From the NCBI RefSeq assembly GCF_029888045.1, contig NZ_JARXRN010000020.1, positions 252,283-316,282 of the forward strand: a stretch of DNA of 64,000 bases, given 5' to 3'. A model generated the notes under the pieces. The model was given only the letters and a program-made list of their open reading frames with translations, had not been told where the DNA came from and did no database searches. The position numbers and the translations under genes were made by a program. Origin of the DNA: Luteimonas rhizosphaericola (GTDB taxonomy: Bacteria; Pseudomonadota; Gammaproteobacteria; Xanthomonadales; Xanthomonadaceae). This document shows, in pieces, positions 34,359-44,892 of this stretch. Within the stretch, counting starts at the first letter, position 1. Each line of letters opens with the position of its first letter.

Positions 34359-37190
34359 GTGGACAGTCTCCTGAAGCAGTTTGCGCAGTCCTCCCAGCTC
34401 GGCGCCAATGCCGCCTACATCGAGGACCTCTACGAGCAGTACCTCGTCTCTCCCGACAGCGTCGGGCCGAAGTGGAAAGCGTGGTTCGACGGCTTCCAGG
34501 GGCGCGAGGCCGGGGACGTCCCGCATTCGACGGTGATGGCGGCGGTCGCGCAGGCCGGGCGCGAGGCCGCGCGTGGCGTGGTCGCCGGCGGCACGGGCGG
34601 CAGCGACGAGCGCGAGCGCAACGTGGGCCGGCTGATCACCGCCTACCGCTCGCGCGGTCACCTCGGCGCGAAGCTGGACCCGCTGGCGCTGACCCCGCCG
34701 ATGAACCCGCCCGACCTCGGGCTGCCGTTCCACAACCTGTCCGAAGCCGACCTCGACGGCGAATTCAGCACCGGTGGCGTGGCCGGGCAGCCGCGGATGA
34801 AGCTGCGCGACCTGCTGTCGCGGCTCAAGGCGACCTACACCGGCCCGATCGGCGCCGAGTTCATGCACATCCCGGAGGTCGAGCAGCGGCAGTGGCTGTA
34901 CCAACGCCTGGAGACCGCGGCCGGCGACTACAACCTGAGCGCCGAGACCCGCCGCCGCGTGCTCGAGCGGCTGACGGCCGCGGAAGGGCTCGAACGCTAC
35001 CTGCACACCAAGTACGTCGGCCAGAAGCGCTTCTCGCTCGAGGGTGGCGACTCGCTGATCCCGCTGCTTGATGGCGTGATCCGCCAGTCGGGCCTCGACA
35101 AGGTCAAGGACATCGTGGTCGGCATGGCCCACCGCGGCCGCCTCAACGTGCTGGTGAACACGCTGGGGAAGAATCCGCGCAAGCTGTTCGACGAGTTCGA
35201 AGGCAAGTTCGAGCACGACGAGCGCGCGCACGCCGGCGACGTGAAGTACCACATGGGCTTCTCCGCCGACCTCGCCACCCCAGGCGCGCCGGTGCACATC
35301 GCGCTGGCGTTCAATCCCTCGCACCTGGAGATCGTCGATCCCGTGGTCGCCGGTTCGGTGCGCTCGCGCCAGGAACGGCGGGGCGACGAGGAACGCCGCC
35401 AGGTGCTGCCGATCCTGATCCACGGCGACGCCGCATTCGCCGGCCAGGGCGTGGTGATGGAACTGTTCCAGATGTCGCAGGCGCGCGGATTCGCGGTCGG
35501 CGGTACGCTGCACGTGGTGATCAACAACCAGGTCGGCTTCACCACCAGCAACAAGGAAGACGCGCGCTCGACGCTGTACTGCACCGACGTGGCGAAGATG
35601 GTCGGCGCGCCGGTGTTCCACGTCAACGCCGACGATCCCGACGCGGTGGTGTTCGTGGCGAAGATGGCCTACGAATTCCGCCAGCAGTTCCGCAAGGACG
35701 TGGTCATCGACCTGGTCTGCTACCGCCGCCACGGCCACAACGAGGCCGACGAGCCGGCGGCGACCCAGCCGCTGATGTACCAGACCATCCGCAAGCACCC
35801 GACCACCCGCGAACTCTATGCCCGGCGCCTGGAACAGGACGGCGTGCTGGACGCGGCCGGGATCAAGGCCCTGGTCGACAGCTACCGCGACAAGCTCGAC
35901 GCCGGCGAGGTCACCACCGAACTGGCCGGCTCCAAGCCCGAAGACTACGAACTGACCATCGACTGGTCGAAGTACCTGACCGGCAACCTGTACGACGCGG
36001 TCGACACGCGGGTCAAGCCGTCCACGCTCGCCGAACTGGCGAAGGCGATCAACACCATCCCCGAGGGCGTGCACCTGCACGCGCGGGTGGCGAAGATCTA
36101 CGAGGACCGCCGCAGGATGAGCGCCGGCGAGCTGCCGGGCGACTGGGGCTTCGCCGAGAACCTGGCCTACGCCACCCTGCTCGCGGAAGGCCATGGCCTG
36201 CGCCTGGTGGGCCAGGACGCCGGTCGCGGCACCTTCTTCCACCGCCACGCGATCCTGCACGACCAGAAGACCGACAGCTACTACCTGCCGCTGCGCCAGC
36301 TGGTCGACAGCCCGGAGCAGTGCACGATCATCGACTCGCTGCTGAGCGAGGAAGCGGTGATGGCGTTCGAGTACGGCTTCTCGACCACCGACCCGAACAC
36401 GCTCGACATCTGGGAAGGCCAGTTCGGCGACTTCGCCAACGGCGCCCAGGTGGTGATCGACCAGTTCATCGCCTCCGGCGAGGCCAAGTGGGGCCGCATC
36501 TCGGGCCTGACCCTGCTGCTGCCGCACGGCTACGAGGGCCAGGGGCCGGAGCACAGCTCGGCGCGCCTGGAGCGCTTCCTGCAGCTGTGCGCGCTGGAGA
36601 ACATGCTGGTGTGCGTGCCCACCACGCCCGCGCAGTGCTTCCACATGCTGCGCCGGCAGCTGAAGATGGCCACGCGCAAGCCGCTGGTGGTGATGAGCCC
36701 GAAGTCGCTGCTGCGCCACAAGCTGGCGGTCTCCACGCTCGACGAGCTGGCCAACGGAGAATTCCAGCACCTGATCCCCGACGCCAGCGCCGACCGCAAG
36801 AAGGTCCGGCGCGTGGTCCTTTGCTCGGGCAAGGTGTACTACGACCTTGTCGAGGACGCGCAGAAGCGCGGCCAGGACGATGTCGCGATCCTGCGCATCG
36901 AGCAGCTCTACCCGTTCCCGCGCGAGCTGCTGGCCGAGGAACTGAAGAAGTACGCCAAGGCCACCGACGTCGTCTGGTGCCAGGAAGAGCCGCAGAACCA
37001 GGGCGCCTGGTACCAGATCAAGCACCACCTGCAGGCCTGCATGGCCAAGGGCCAGGCGCTGAGCTACGCCGGCCGCAGCCGTTCGCCCTCGCCCGCGGTC
37101 GGCCACTTCGCCGACCACGTCGAGGAACAGCTGAAGCTGGTGGCCGACGCGCTGGTCAACTCGCCCGGCGACCAGATCGTCGCCGAGTAG
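34359..37190 (+). CDS. sucA: 2-oxoglutarate dehydrogenase E1 component
   Basis: A 943-residue thiamine-diphosphate enzyme that decarboxylates 2-oxoglutarate and passes the succinyl group to SucB lipoyl domains. It begins at GTG 34359 with the conserved LLKQFAQSSQLGANAAYIEDLYEQ segment that binds E2. Catalytic and TDP-binding motifs include GMAHRGRLNVLVN, HGDAAFAGQGVVME, YRRHGHNEADEP and GQDAGRGTFFHRH. The length fits the family (about 930-950). It starts the sucA-sucB-lpdA operon, 42 nt before sucB. Confidence 0.97.
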   Translation: MDSLLKQFAQSSQLGANAAYIEDLYEQYLVSPDSVGPKWKAWFDGFQGREAGDVPHSTVMAAVAQAGREAARGVVAGGTGGSDERERNVGRLITAYRSRGHLGAKLDPLALTPPMNPPDLGLPFHNLSEADLDGEFSTGGVAGQPRMKLRDLLSRLKATYTGPIGAEFMHIPEVEQRQWLYQRLETAAGDYNLSAETRRRVLERLTAAEGLERYLHTKYVGQKRFSLEGGDSLIPLLDGVIRQSGLDKVKDIVVGMAHRGRLNVLVNTLGKNPRKLFDEFEGKFEHDERAHAGDVKYHMGFSADLATPGAPVHIALAFNPSHLEIVDPVVAGSVRSRQERRGDEERRQVLPILIHGDAAFAGQGVVMELFQMSQARGFAVGGTLHVVINNQVGFTTSNKEDARSTLYCTDVAKMVGAPVFHVNADDPDAVVFVAKMAYEFRQQFRKDVVIDLVCYRRHGHNEADEPAATQPLMYQTIRKHPTTRELYARRLEQDGVLDAAGIKALVDSYRDKLDAGEVTTELAGSKPEDYELTIDWSKYLTGNLYDAVDTRVKPSTLAELAKAINTIPEGVHLHARVAKIYEDRRRMSAGELPGDWGFAENLAYATLLAEGHGLRLVGQDAGRGTFFHRHAILHDQKTDSYYLPLRQLVDSPEQCTIIDSLLSEEAVMAFEYGFSTTDPNTLDIWEGQFGDFANGAQVVIDQFIASGEAKWGRISGLTLLLPHGYEGQGPEHSSARLERFLQLCALENMLVCVPTTPAQCFHMLRRQLKMATRKPLVVMSPKSLLRHKLAVSTLDELANGEFQHLIPDASADRKKVRRVVLCSGKVYYDLVEDAQKRGQDDVAILRIEQLYPFPRELLAEELKKYAKATDVVWCQEEPQNQGAWYQIKHHLQACMAKGQALSYAGRSRSPSPAVGHFADHVEEQLKLVADALVNSPGDQIVAE

Positions 37191-37232
37191 CATCGTCCCT
37201 CCCCGAATCCAACGCATCAAGGACGCCATCCC

Positions 37233-38468
37233 ATGGCCACCGAAGTCAAAGTCCCGGTCCTCCCCGAGTCGGTCTCCGACGCCACCATCGCCGGCTGGCA
37301 CAAGAAGGCGGGAGACGCGGTCAAGCGCGACGAGAACCTCGTGGACCTGGAGACCGACAAGGTCGTGCTCGAGGTCCCGTCCCCGGTCGACGGCGTGCTC
37401 AAGGAGATCAAGTTCAAGGAAGGCGACACGGTGACCAGCCAGCAGCTGCTGGCGCTCATCGAGGAAGGCGCCGCCGCCGAGGCCGCGCCCGCCAAGGACG
37501 CCAAGGAAGACGCGCCCGCCGCAGGCAACGAGGAAGTGCAGCCGAAATCCGGCGCCGCCAAGGCCGGGGCGGCCGCCCCGGCGTCGACCAAGCCCGCGCC
37601 GGTCAAGTCCGGCGGCACCGGGGAGTTGCCCCCCGGCGCGCGCTTCACCGCCGAGAAGGAAGGCATCGACCCGTCGCAGGTCGAAGGCACCGGCCGCCGC
37701 GGCGCGGTGACCAAGGAAGACCTGGTCAACTACGCCAGCGGCAGGACCGCCGGCGTGTCCGGCGGTGCGCGCCCGGAAGAGCGCGTGCCGATGACCCGCA
37801 TCCGCAAGCGCATCGCCGAGCGCCTGATGCAGTCGAAGAACTCCATCGCCATGCTCACCTCGTTCAACGAGGTCAACCTCGGCAAGGTGATGGCGCTGCG
37901 CAAGGAGCTGGGCGAGCAGTTCCAGAAGGATACCGGCGTCAAGCTCGGCTTCATGAGCTTCTTCGCCAAGGCCGCGGCCAACGCGCTGCAGCGCCACCCG
38001 GTGGTCAACGCCTCGGTCGACGGCGACGACATCATCTACCACGGCTACGCCGATATCTCGGTGGCGGTGTCCACCGACAAGGGCCTGGTCACGCCGGTGC
38101 TGCGCAACGTCGAGCGCATGTCGTTCGCGGAGGTCGAGAAGGGCATCGGCGATTACGCCAAGGCTGCGCGCGAGGGCGGGCTCAAGCTCGAGGACCTGCA
38201 GGGCGGCACGTTCACCATCACCAACGGCGGCACGTTCGGCTCGCTGATGTCGACGCCGATCGTCAACCCGCCGCAGTCGGCGATCCTGGGCATGCACGCG
38301 ATCAAGGAGCGCGCGATCGTCGAGGATGGCAAGGTCATCGCCGCGCCGATGATGTACATCGCGCTCAGCTACGACCACCGCATCATCGACGGCAAGGACG
38401 CGGTGCTGTTCCTGGTCGACATCAAGAACCAGCTGGAAAACCCGGGCCGGATGGTGCTCGGGCTGTAA
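37233..38468 (+). CDS. sucB: Dihydrolipoamide succinyltransferase (E2 of 2-oxoglutarate dehydrogenase)
   Basis: A 411-residue core enzyme. One lipoyl domain occupies about residues 2-77 with lipoylated Lys43 (ETDKVVLEV). Then come an Ala/Pro/Lys-rich flexible linker, a peripheral subunit-binding domain (about 125-170, ending TGRRGAVTKEDLVNY), and the catalytic domain with His382 and Asp386 in the DHRIIDG motif. It starts 42 nt after sucA. A repeat element separates it from lpdA. Confidence 0.96.
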   Translation: MATEVKVPVLPESVSDATIAGWHKKAGDAVKRDENLVDLETDKVVLEVPSPVDGVLKEIKFKEGDTVTSQQLLALIEEGAAAEAAPAKDAKEDAPAAGNEEVQPKSGAAKAGAAAPASTKPAPVKSGGTGELPPGARFTAEKEGIDPSQVEGTGRRGAVTKEDLVNYASGRTAGVSGGARPEERVPMTRIRKRIAERLMQSKNSIAMLTSFNEVNLGKVMALRKELGEQFQKDTGVKLGFMSFFAKAAANALQRHPVVNASVDGDDIIYHGYADISVAVSTDKGLVTPVLRNVERMSFAEVEKGIGDYAKAAREGGLKLEDLQGGTFTITNGGTFGSLMSTPIVNPPQSAILGMHAIKERAIVEDGKVIAAPMMYIALSYDHRIIDGKDAVLFLVDIKNQLENPGRMVLGL

Positions 38469-40054
<1,586 letters not shown>

Positions 40055-40055
<1 letters not shown>

Positions 40056-40450
40056 TGCCCGGCGGGCGCCACGCTGCGCCGGCGCGATGCGCACGCGTCG
40101 CGCTGCTGGGCGGCCTGGGCCTGCTGGCGAGCGGAGCGATGGCGATGCCCGACCCTGCCGACCCGCCTGCGCCGGCCGCCGGCTGCGGTGCCATCACCCC
40201 CGGCATGAACATCCGCGAGGCGCTGGCGATCATGCGACGCCCGCCCGACAGCACGCTCTCCGGACACACCGCCGCCGGCCCCGGCGGCGATCCGCCGGCC
40301 GGCAGCTACGCCATCGACTTCTGGCACGCGATCGGCGCCGACGGACGTCGCCTCACCACATCGATCCGCTCCAGCGGCGGCGTGGTCGAGGAGGTGGACT
40401 GCGAACGGCCCGATGCCGCGCCAGCCGCGACCACTTCCAGGGGATCATGA
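40055..40450 (+). CDS. Small secreted protein of unknown function
   Basis: A 131-residue protein with a signal peptide (about residues 1-31, ending SGAMAMPDP). The mature part has one Cys pair (CGAITPGMNI near the start and DCERP near the end), likely a disulfide. The stretch ITPGMNIREALAIMRRPPDSTLSG vaguely resembles BamE/OmlA-like domains, where a helix follows a GMS...V motif, but this is only a hint. It overlaps lpdA by one base and the LOG gene by four bases. I do not recognise a family. Confidence 0.6.
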
Positions 40451-41046
40451 CCATGCGCTCGATCTGCGTGTACTGCGGTTCCAACGCCGGCGCGAGGCCG
40501 GTCTACGCCGAACGCGCGCGGGCGCTGGGCGAACGCCTCGCCCGCGACGGCATGAGCCTGGTGTACGGCGGCGGCAATGTCGGGCTGATGGGCGTGGTGG
40601 CCGACGCGGTGCTCGCCGGCGGCGGCGAGGTGGTCGGCGTGATTCCCGAGCAGCTGGTGAACTGGGAAGTCGCGCACCGGGGCGTGAGCCGTCTCGAGGT
40701 CGTCGGTTCGATGCACGAGCGCAAGATGCGCATGTTCGACCTCGCCGACGGCTTCGTCGCCCTGCCCGGCGGCTTCGGTACGCTCGACGAGATGTTCGAG
40801 ATGCTCACCTGGCGCCAGCTCGGCATCGGCGACAAGCCCTGCGCCTTCCTCGACGTGGACGGATTCTTCGAACCGCTGATCGCGATGATCGACCGCATGG
40901 TCGACCAGCGCTTCCTGCACCCGGCGCAGCGCGCGGACCTGTGGCATGGCGACGATCTCGAGGCGATGCTGTCGTGGATGCGGGCGTATGCGCCGGCGAA
41001 TGCGTCGAAGTGGTTGGACGAGAAGCACCGCAAGGACCTGCGGTAG
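40447..41046 (+). CDS. LOG family protein (TIGR00730), cytokinin riboside phosphate phosphoribohydrolase-like
   Basis: A 199-residue protein. LOG-family enzymes hydrolyse nucleoside 5'-monophosphates, releasing the base; in plants they activate cytokinin. The hallmarks GGGNVGLMG, HERKMRMFDLADGFVALPGGFGTLDEMFE and the Arg/Glu pair in SMHERK are present. Start is ATG 40447 overlapping the preceding gene; a second ATG at 40453 is also possible and would shorten it by two residues. Confidence 0.9.
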   Translation: MTMRSICVYCGSNAGARPVYAERARALGERLARDGMSLVYGGGNVGLMGVVADAVLAGGGEVVGVIPEQLVNWEVAHRGVSRLEVVGSMHERKMRMFDLADGFVALPGGFGTLDEMFEMLTWRQLGIGDKPCAFLDVDGFFEPLIAMIDRMVDQRFLHPAQRADLWHGDDLEAMLSWMRAYAPANASKWLDEKHRKDLR

Positions 41047-41190
41047 TTCCACGGCGCGTGGCGACGCGTCCAACGCACCGGCGGCCATGCTCCGCAGGGG
41101 CGCTCCTTTCGTGTCGGGCGCGGTCGCGGGCGCTGTGTGACAATGCCGTCGGACCGGCGTCCGCAGTCACCGGCATTCATGGAGCGACAG

Positions 41191-42186
41191 ATGGACACCC
41201 CCGGCAGCTTCTCCGCCTTCCGCATCCACCGCGACGCCGAAGGCCACCGCAGCGGGCTCGAGCAGCTCGCGCTCGACGACCTCTCCCCGGGCGAGATCGT
41301 GCTCCGCACCGCGTATTCGTCGGTGAACTTCAAGGATGCGCTGGCCGGCACCGGCAAGGGCCGGATCCTGCGCGAGTTCCCCCTGGTGGGCGGCATCGAC
41401 GTCGCCGGCCACGTGGTGTCGTCGGCGGATCCGAAATTCCGCGAGGGCGACGAGGTGCTGGTCACCGGCAGCGGGCTGAGCGAGACCCGCGACGGCGGCT
41501 ACGCGCAGTACGCGCGGGTGGAGGCGAAGTGGGCGGTGCCGCTGCCGATGGGACTGTCGCTGCGCGAGAGCATGATCCTGGGCACCGCGGGCTTCACCGC
41601 CGCGCTCGCCCTGCTGCGCATGGAGGAGAACCGGCAGTCGCCCGCGCTCGGGCCGCTCGCGGTCACCGGCGCGACCGGCGGCGTCGGCTCGCTCGCGGTC
41701 GACATCTTCAGCCGTGCCGGCTACACGGTGCACGCGATCAGCGGCAAGCCCGCGCAAGCCGAATACCTGAAGTCGATCGGCGCCAGCGAGGTGTTCGACC
41801 GCGACGCGCTGGCCACGCAACGGCCGCTGGAATCGGTGCGCTTCGGCGGCGGTCTGGACAACGTCGGCGGGTCGATGCTCGCCAGCCTGCTGGCGCAGAC
41901 GCGGCCCTACGGCAACGTCGCCAGCGCCGGGCTGGCGGCCAGCGCGGACCTGTCCACGACCGTCATGCCCTTCATCATCCGCGGCGTCTCGCTGCTGGGC
42001 GTGGCTTCGGCCGGGACAGCGCGCGGGATCCGCGACGAAGTCTGGCGGCGCCTGGCCAGCGACTGGAAGCCGCGCCACCTCGACCGCATCTGCACCCGTG
42101 AAACCACGCTCGCGCAGCTGCCCGAGGTCTTCGAGGGCATGCTGGCGGGCGGTTCGGTCGGCCGGACCCTGGTCACAGTCGCCTGA
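41191..42186 (+). CDS. Acryloyl-CoA reductase-like medium-chain oxidoreductase (AcuI/YhdH)
   Basis: A 331-residue NADPH-dependent quinone-oxidoreductase-type enzyme. The cofactor loop GATGGVGSLAV starts at residue 160, and segments SSVNFKDALAGTGKGRI and FPLVGGIDVAGHV match YhdH/AcuI, which reduces acryloyl-CoA to propionyl-CoA. The start at ATG 41191 has GGAG eight bases upstream; an upstream ATG at 41137 would add 18 residues. It is probably independently transcribed. Confidence 0.88.
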   Translation: MDTPGSFSAFRIHRDAEGHRSGLEQLALDDLSPGEIVLRTAYSSVNFKDALAGTGKGRILREFPLVGGIDVAGHVVSSADPKFREGDEVLVTGSGLSETRDGGYAQYARVEAKWAVPLPMGLSLRESMILGTAGFTAALALLRMEENRQSPALGPLAVTGATGGVGSLAVDIFSRAGYTVHAISGKPAQAEYLKSIGASEVFDRDALATQRPLESVRFGGGLDNVGGSMLASLLAQTRPYGNVASAGLAASADLSTTVMPFIIRGVSLLGVASAGTARGIRDEVWRRLASDWKPRHLDRICTRETTLAQLPEVFEGMLAGGSVGRTLVTVA

Positions 42187-42195
42187 CACAGGCGG

Positions 42196-42224
42196 TTGGC
42201 AAGGCGCGGCCGGGCGGCGACAAT
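42196..42224 (+). promoter_or_regulatory. Probable promoter of the PilH-like regulator
   Basis: TTGGCA (42196-42201, five of six matches to TTGACA) and GACAAT (42219-42224) are separated by 17 nt in the short space between the reductase gene and the response regulator. The start codon is 27 nt downstream. No hairpin terminator precedes it. Confidence 0.5.
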
Positions 42225-42250
42225 CGATCCGGTCCGCAAGGGGAACCCGA

Positions 42251-42649
42251 ATGGCGCGCATCCTCATCGTCGATGATTCACCCTCGCAGCTGATGGGCAT
42301 CCGCCGCATCGTCGAGAAGCTGGGGCACGAAGCGGTCACCGCCGAGGACGGCGCGGCCGGCGTACGCGCCGCCAAGGAGCACCTGCCCGACCTGATCCTG
42401 ATGGACGTGGTGATGCCCAACCTCAACGGCTTCCAGGCCACGCGCACGATCAAGCGCGACGCCGCCACCGGCCACATCCCGGTGATCCTGGTGACCACCA
42501 AGGACCAGGAGACCGACCGCATCTGGGGCATCCGCCAGGGCGCGCAGGGCTATCTCACCAAGCCTTTCAGCGAAGCCGAACTCACCGAAGCCATCGTCTC
42601 CACGATCGGCCACGGCGGCGCCCCCGCACCGGCCCCGCAGGCCGGCTGA
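42251..42649 (+). CDS. PilH-like single-domain response regulator
   Basis: A 132-residue protein that is only a receiver domain. It has the acidic pair Asp8/Asp9, phospho-accepting Asp52 in DVVMPNLNGF, Thr82/Thr83 and Lys104 (YLTKPF). The segment TTKDQETDRIWGIRQGAQGYLTKP closely resembles PilH of the type IV pilus chemosensory system. Here it stands without pilG, pilI, pilJ or chpA, so it may be an orphan or a paralogue. It has its own likely promoter and a Pro/Ala tail. Confidence 0.85.
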   Translation: MARILIVDDSPSQLMGIRRIVEKLGHEAVTAEDGAAGVRAAKEHLPDLILMDVVMPNLNGFQATRTIKRDAATGHIPVILVTTKDQETDRIWGIRQGAQGYLTKPFSEAELTEAIVSTIGHGGAPAPAPQAG

Positions 42650-42681
42650 CGCCGGCCGCACGGGCCGGCGCGAACGCGGGC

Positions 42682-43602
42682 TCACTCGCGGCGCCAGTCC
42701 TCGGCGAACGCTTCCCGGATCTTCTCGTAGGCCTCGCGCTGGCGCAGGTCGTGCGGCGTGGGGGCCTGGATCTCCAGTTCGACCAGCTGGTCTCCCGACG
42801 CCGCGCCGCCGGTGCCCGGCAGGCCGCGTCCGCGCAGGCGCAGCTTGCGCCCGGCCTCGGACCCGGCGGGGATCTTCAACTCCACCTGGCCACCGAGCGT
42901 CGGCACGCTCACCGTGGCGCCCAGCGCGGCCTCCCAGGGCGCGACCGGCAGGCTGTAGAGGATGTTGCGGCCGTCGACCTCGAACTTCGGGTGCGCGGCG
43001 TACTCGATTTCCAGCAGGAGGTCGCCGCCGTGGCTGCCCTGCCCGGCCAGCCGGATCACCTGGCCGGGGCGGATGCCGCGCGGCACGCGCACGTCGAACG
43101 AACGGCCGTCGATCGCGATGCGCACGCTCTCGCCGCGGTGCACGTTCTCCAGCGAGACCGCCAGGCGCGCGCGCGTGTCGCCGGCGCCCATGGCGGCGCC
43201 ACGCGGCCCGCCGCGCATGCCGGGTCCGGGCCCGGGACCGCCGGCGCCGCGGCGGAACAGGCTCTCGAAGAAGTCGCTGAAACCGCCGCCCGCGCCGCCG
43301 CCGGCGAACACCTCGTCGAAATCGAACCCGCCTTGGCCGCCACCGCCACCGAAGCCGGCCGGGGGCACCTCGTCGCCGGGGCGGTAGCCGCCGGCGCGCA
43401 GCTGGTCGTAGGCCTTGCGCCGGGCGGGGTCGCGCAGCGCCTCGTAGGCCTCGTTGACGGCCTTGAACCGGTCTTCGGCGCCGGCTTCCTTGCTCACGTC
43501 CGGATGGTACTTGCGCGCCAGGCGCCGGTACGCGGACTTGATCTCCGCGTCGCCCGCGCCGGGCTCCACGCCGAGCACACTGTAGTAATCCTTGAACTGC
43601 AT
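42682..43602 (-). CDS. DnaJ-type co-chaperone, CbpA-like
   Basis: A 306-residue type II J-protein. Its J domain (residues 4-69) contains HPD at 33-35 (KYHPDVSKE). A Gly/Phe-rich region (about 85-140) follows, with no zinc-finger repeats, then two C-terminal substrate domains (about 155-300) with VPTLGGQVELKIPAGSEAG. This is the CbpA arrangement, acting with DnaK. It sits directly before, on the same strand as, the Hsp20 gene (66 nt apart), so they may be co-regulated under heat stress. Confidence 0.92.
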   Translation of the reverse strand: MQFKDYYSVLGVEPGAGDAEIKSAYRRLARKYHPDVSKEAGAEDRFKAVNEAYEALRDPARRKAYDQLRAGGYRPGDEVPPAGFGGGGGQGGFDFDEVFAGGGAGGGFSDFFESLFRRGAGGPGPGPGMRGGPRGAAMGAGDTRARLAVSLENVHRGESVRIAIDGRSFDVRVPRGIRPGQVIRLAGQGSHGGDLLLEIEYAAHPKFEVDGRNILYSLPVAPWEAALGATVSVPTLGGQVELKIPAGSEAGRKLRLRGRGLPGTGGAASGDQLVELEIQAPTPHDLRQREAYEKIREAFAEDWRRE

Positions 43603-43617
43603 GGTCGCTCCACGACA

Positions 43618-43638
43618 ACGGCCCGCATTGCGGGCCGT
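43618..43638. terminator. Perfect 9-bp hairpin between the Hsp20 and DnaJ-like genes
   Basis: Arms ACGGCCCGC and GCGGGCCGT pair around a three-base loop. It sits downstream of the Hsp20 stop and upstream of the DnaJ-like start on the minus strand. There is no U-tract, so it might separate the two transcripts partly or stabilise the upstream mRNA. Confidence 0.5.
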
Positions 43639-43668
43639 CGCCAGTCTAACGGTGGACCCGCGCGACCG

Positions 43669-44127
43669 TCAGTGCGCGGTCGCGGCTCCGACCTGGATCC
43701 GCCGCGGGGTGGTCTCCGGCTTCTTCGGGATCACGATCTCGAGCACCCCGTTGCGGCCGTTGGCGGAAATGCCCTCGGCATCGGCGCTGTCGGGCAGCGC
43801 GAAGCGGCGGTGGAAGCTGCCGTAGCGACGCTCCACGCGAGAATAGCGCTCGGTCTCGGTGGTCGATTCGCTCTTGCGCTCGCCCTTGATCGAGAGGATG
43901 CCCTTGTCCATCTGGATCTCGATCTCCTGCGGGTCGATGCCCGGCAGGTCGGCGTACAGGACGAAGCGTTCGGCTTCTTCCTTGATGTCGACCCGCGGCA
44001 CCCACTGCGCGGTGACCACGGCCGAGGCGTCGGTGTCCTGCTCGCCGAAGAAGCGGTCGAAGACCTGCTTGATCTCATCATGCAGCGCCAGCTCCGTCGG
44101 GCGCTGGCGGTAACGGACGATGCTCAT
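43669..44127 (-). CDS. Small heat-shock protein Hsp20 family
   Basis: A 152-residue alpha-crystallin-type chaperone. The core domain (about residues 45-135) has VPRVDIKEEAERFVLYADLPGI, GERKSESTTETERYSRVERRYGSFHRRFALP and the NGVLEIVIPK strand, and the C-terminal RRIQVG supplies the I-x-V motif that docks into neighbouring subunits. Start at ATG 44127 with AGGAG upstream; the frame is open further but the extra 26 residues are Arg-rich and unlikely. It is divergent from the peroxiredoxin gene. I find no clear sigma-32 box. Confidence 0.93.
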   Translation of the reverse strand: MSIVRYRQRPTELALHDEIKQVFDRFFGEQDTDASAVVTAQWVPRVDIKEEAERFVLYADLPGIDPQEIEIQMDKGILSIKGERKSESTTETERYSRVERRYGSFHRRFALPDSADAEGISANGRNGVLEIVIPKKPETTPRRIQVGAATAH

Positions 44128-44270
44128 GTCTGGCTCCTGGTGTCTGGTTCGGGCGGCGCGTCGGCCGCCATGCCCGCGATGTGTGCGCGGGCGACGGGTT
44201 TTCAAGACCCCGCCGGCCGCCGCGGCGGCGTGCGAGGATAGGGACCGTTCACTCCGCCGGAAGGCCCCCC

Positions 44271-44753
44271 ATGACCATCCAGATCGGCGACCGTATCCCC
44301 GAGGTCGTGCTCAAGTACATCGACGACGGCGTCCAGGCCATCGACACCCCGACCCTGTTCGAGGGCCGCAAGGTGGTGCTGTTCGCCGTCCCCGGCGCGT
44401 TCACGCCCACCTGCTCCGAGCGCCACCTGCCGGGCTTCGTCGAGCATTTCGACCGCTTCCAGGAGCGCGGCATCCACGTCGCCTGCATGGCGGTCAACGA
44501 CCCGTTCGTGATGCAGGCCTGGGGCGAGGCGCAGCAGGTGCCCAAGGGCCTGCGCATGCTCTCGGACGGCAATGCCGACCTCACCCGCGCGCTGGGCCTG
44601 GAGATGGACGCCAGCGGCTACGGCATGGGCGTGCGCTCGAAGCGGTTCGCGCTGTACGCCGAGGACGGCATCGTCAAGCAGCTGTTCGTCGAGGCGCCGG
44701 GCGAGTTCAAGGTGTCCGGCGCGGAGCACGTGCTGGCGCAGCTCGAGGGCTGA
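44271..44753 (+). CDS. Peroxiredoxin (Prx5-type)
   Basis: A 160-residue peroxidase. The peroxidatic Cys48 is in PGAFTPTCSERHLPGF, the Prx5 signature. A further Cys75 (HVACMAVNDPFVM) could act as resolving residue, and the conserved NDPFVMQAWGE and FALYAEDGIVKQL segments are present. No glutaredoxin domain is fused. Start at ATG 44271, preceded by GGAAGG. It probably protects against hydrogen and organic peroxides. Confidence 0.92.
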   Translation: MTIQIGDRIPEVVLKYIDDGVQAIDTPTLFEGRKVVLFAVPGAFTPTCSERHLPGFVEHFDRFQERGIHVACMAVNDPFVMQAWGEAQQVPKGLRMLSDGNADLTRALGLEMDASGYGMGVRSKRFALYAEDGIVKQLFVEAPGEFKVSGAEHVLAQLEG

Positions 44754-44892
44754 CGCACCCCGCTGACGTCTGCCGGTGGCCCCGGCAGCGCCGCGACACG
44801 CGCGACCACGCGTCCGCGTTCGCGGCCTCCGGGCGGTATGCCGGGGCGTCCCTGCGCCCGGAAGTGCGGGCGCCACGGTGCGCGGCCCCTGC

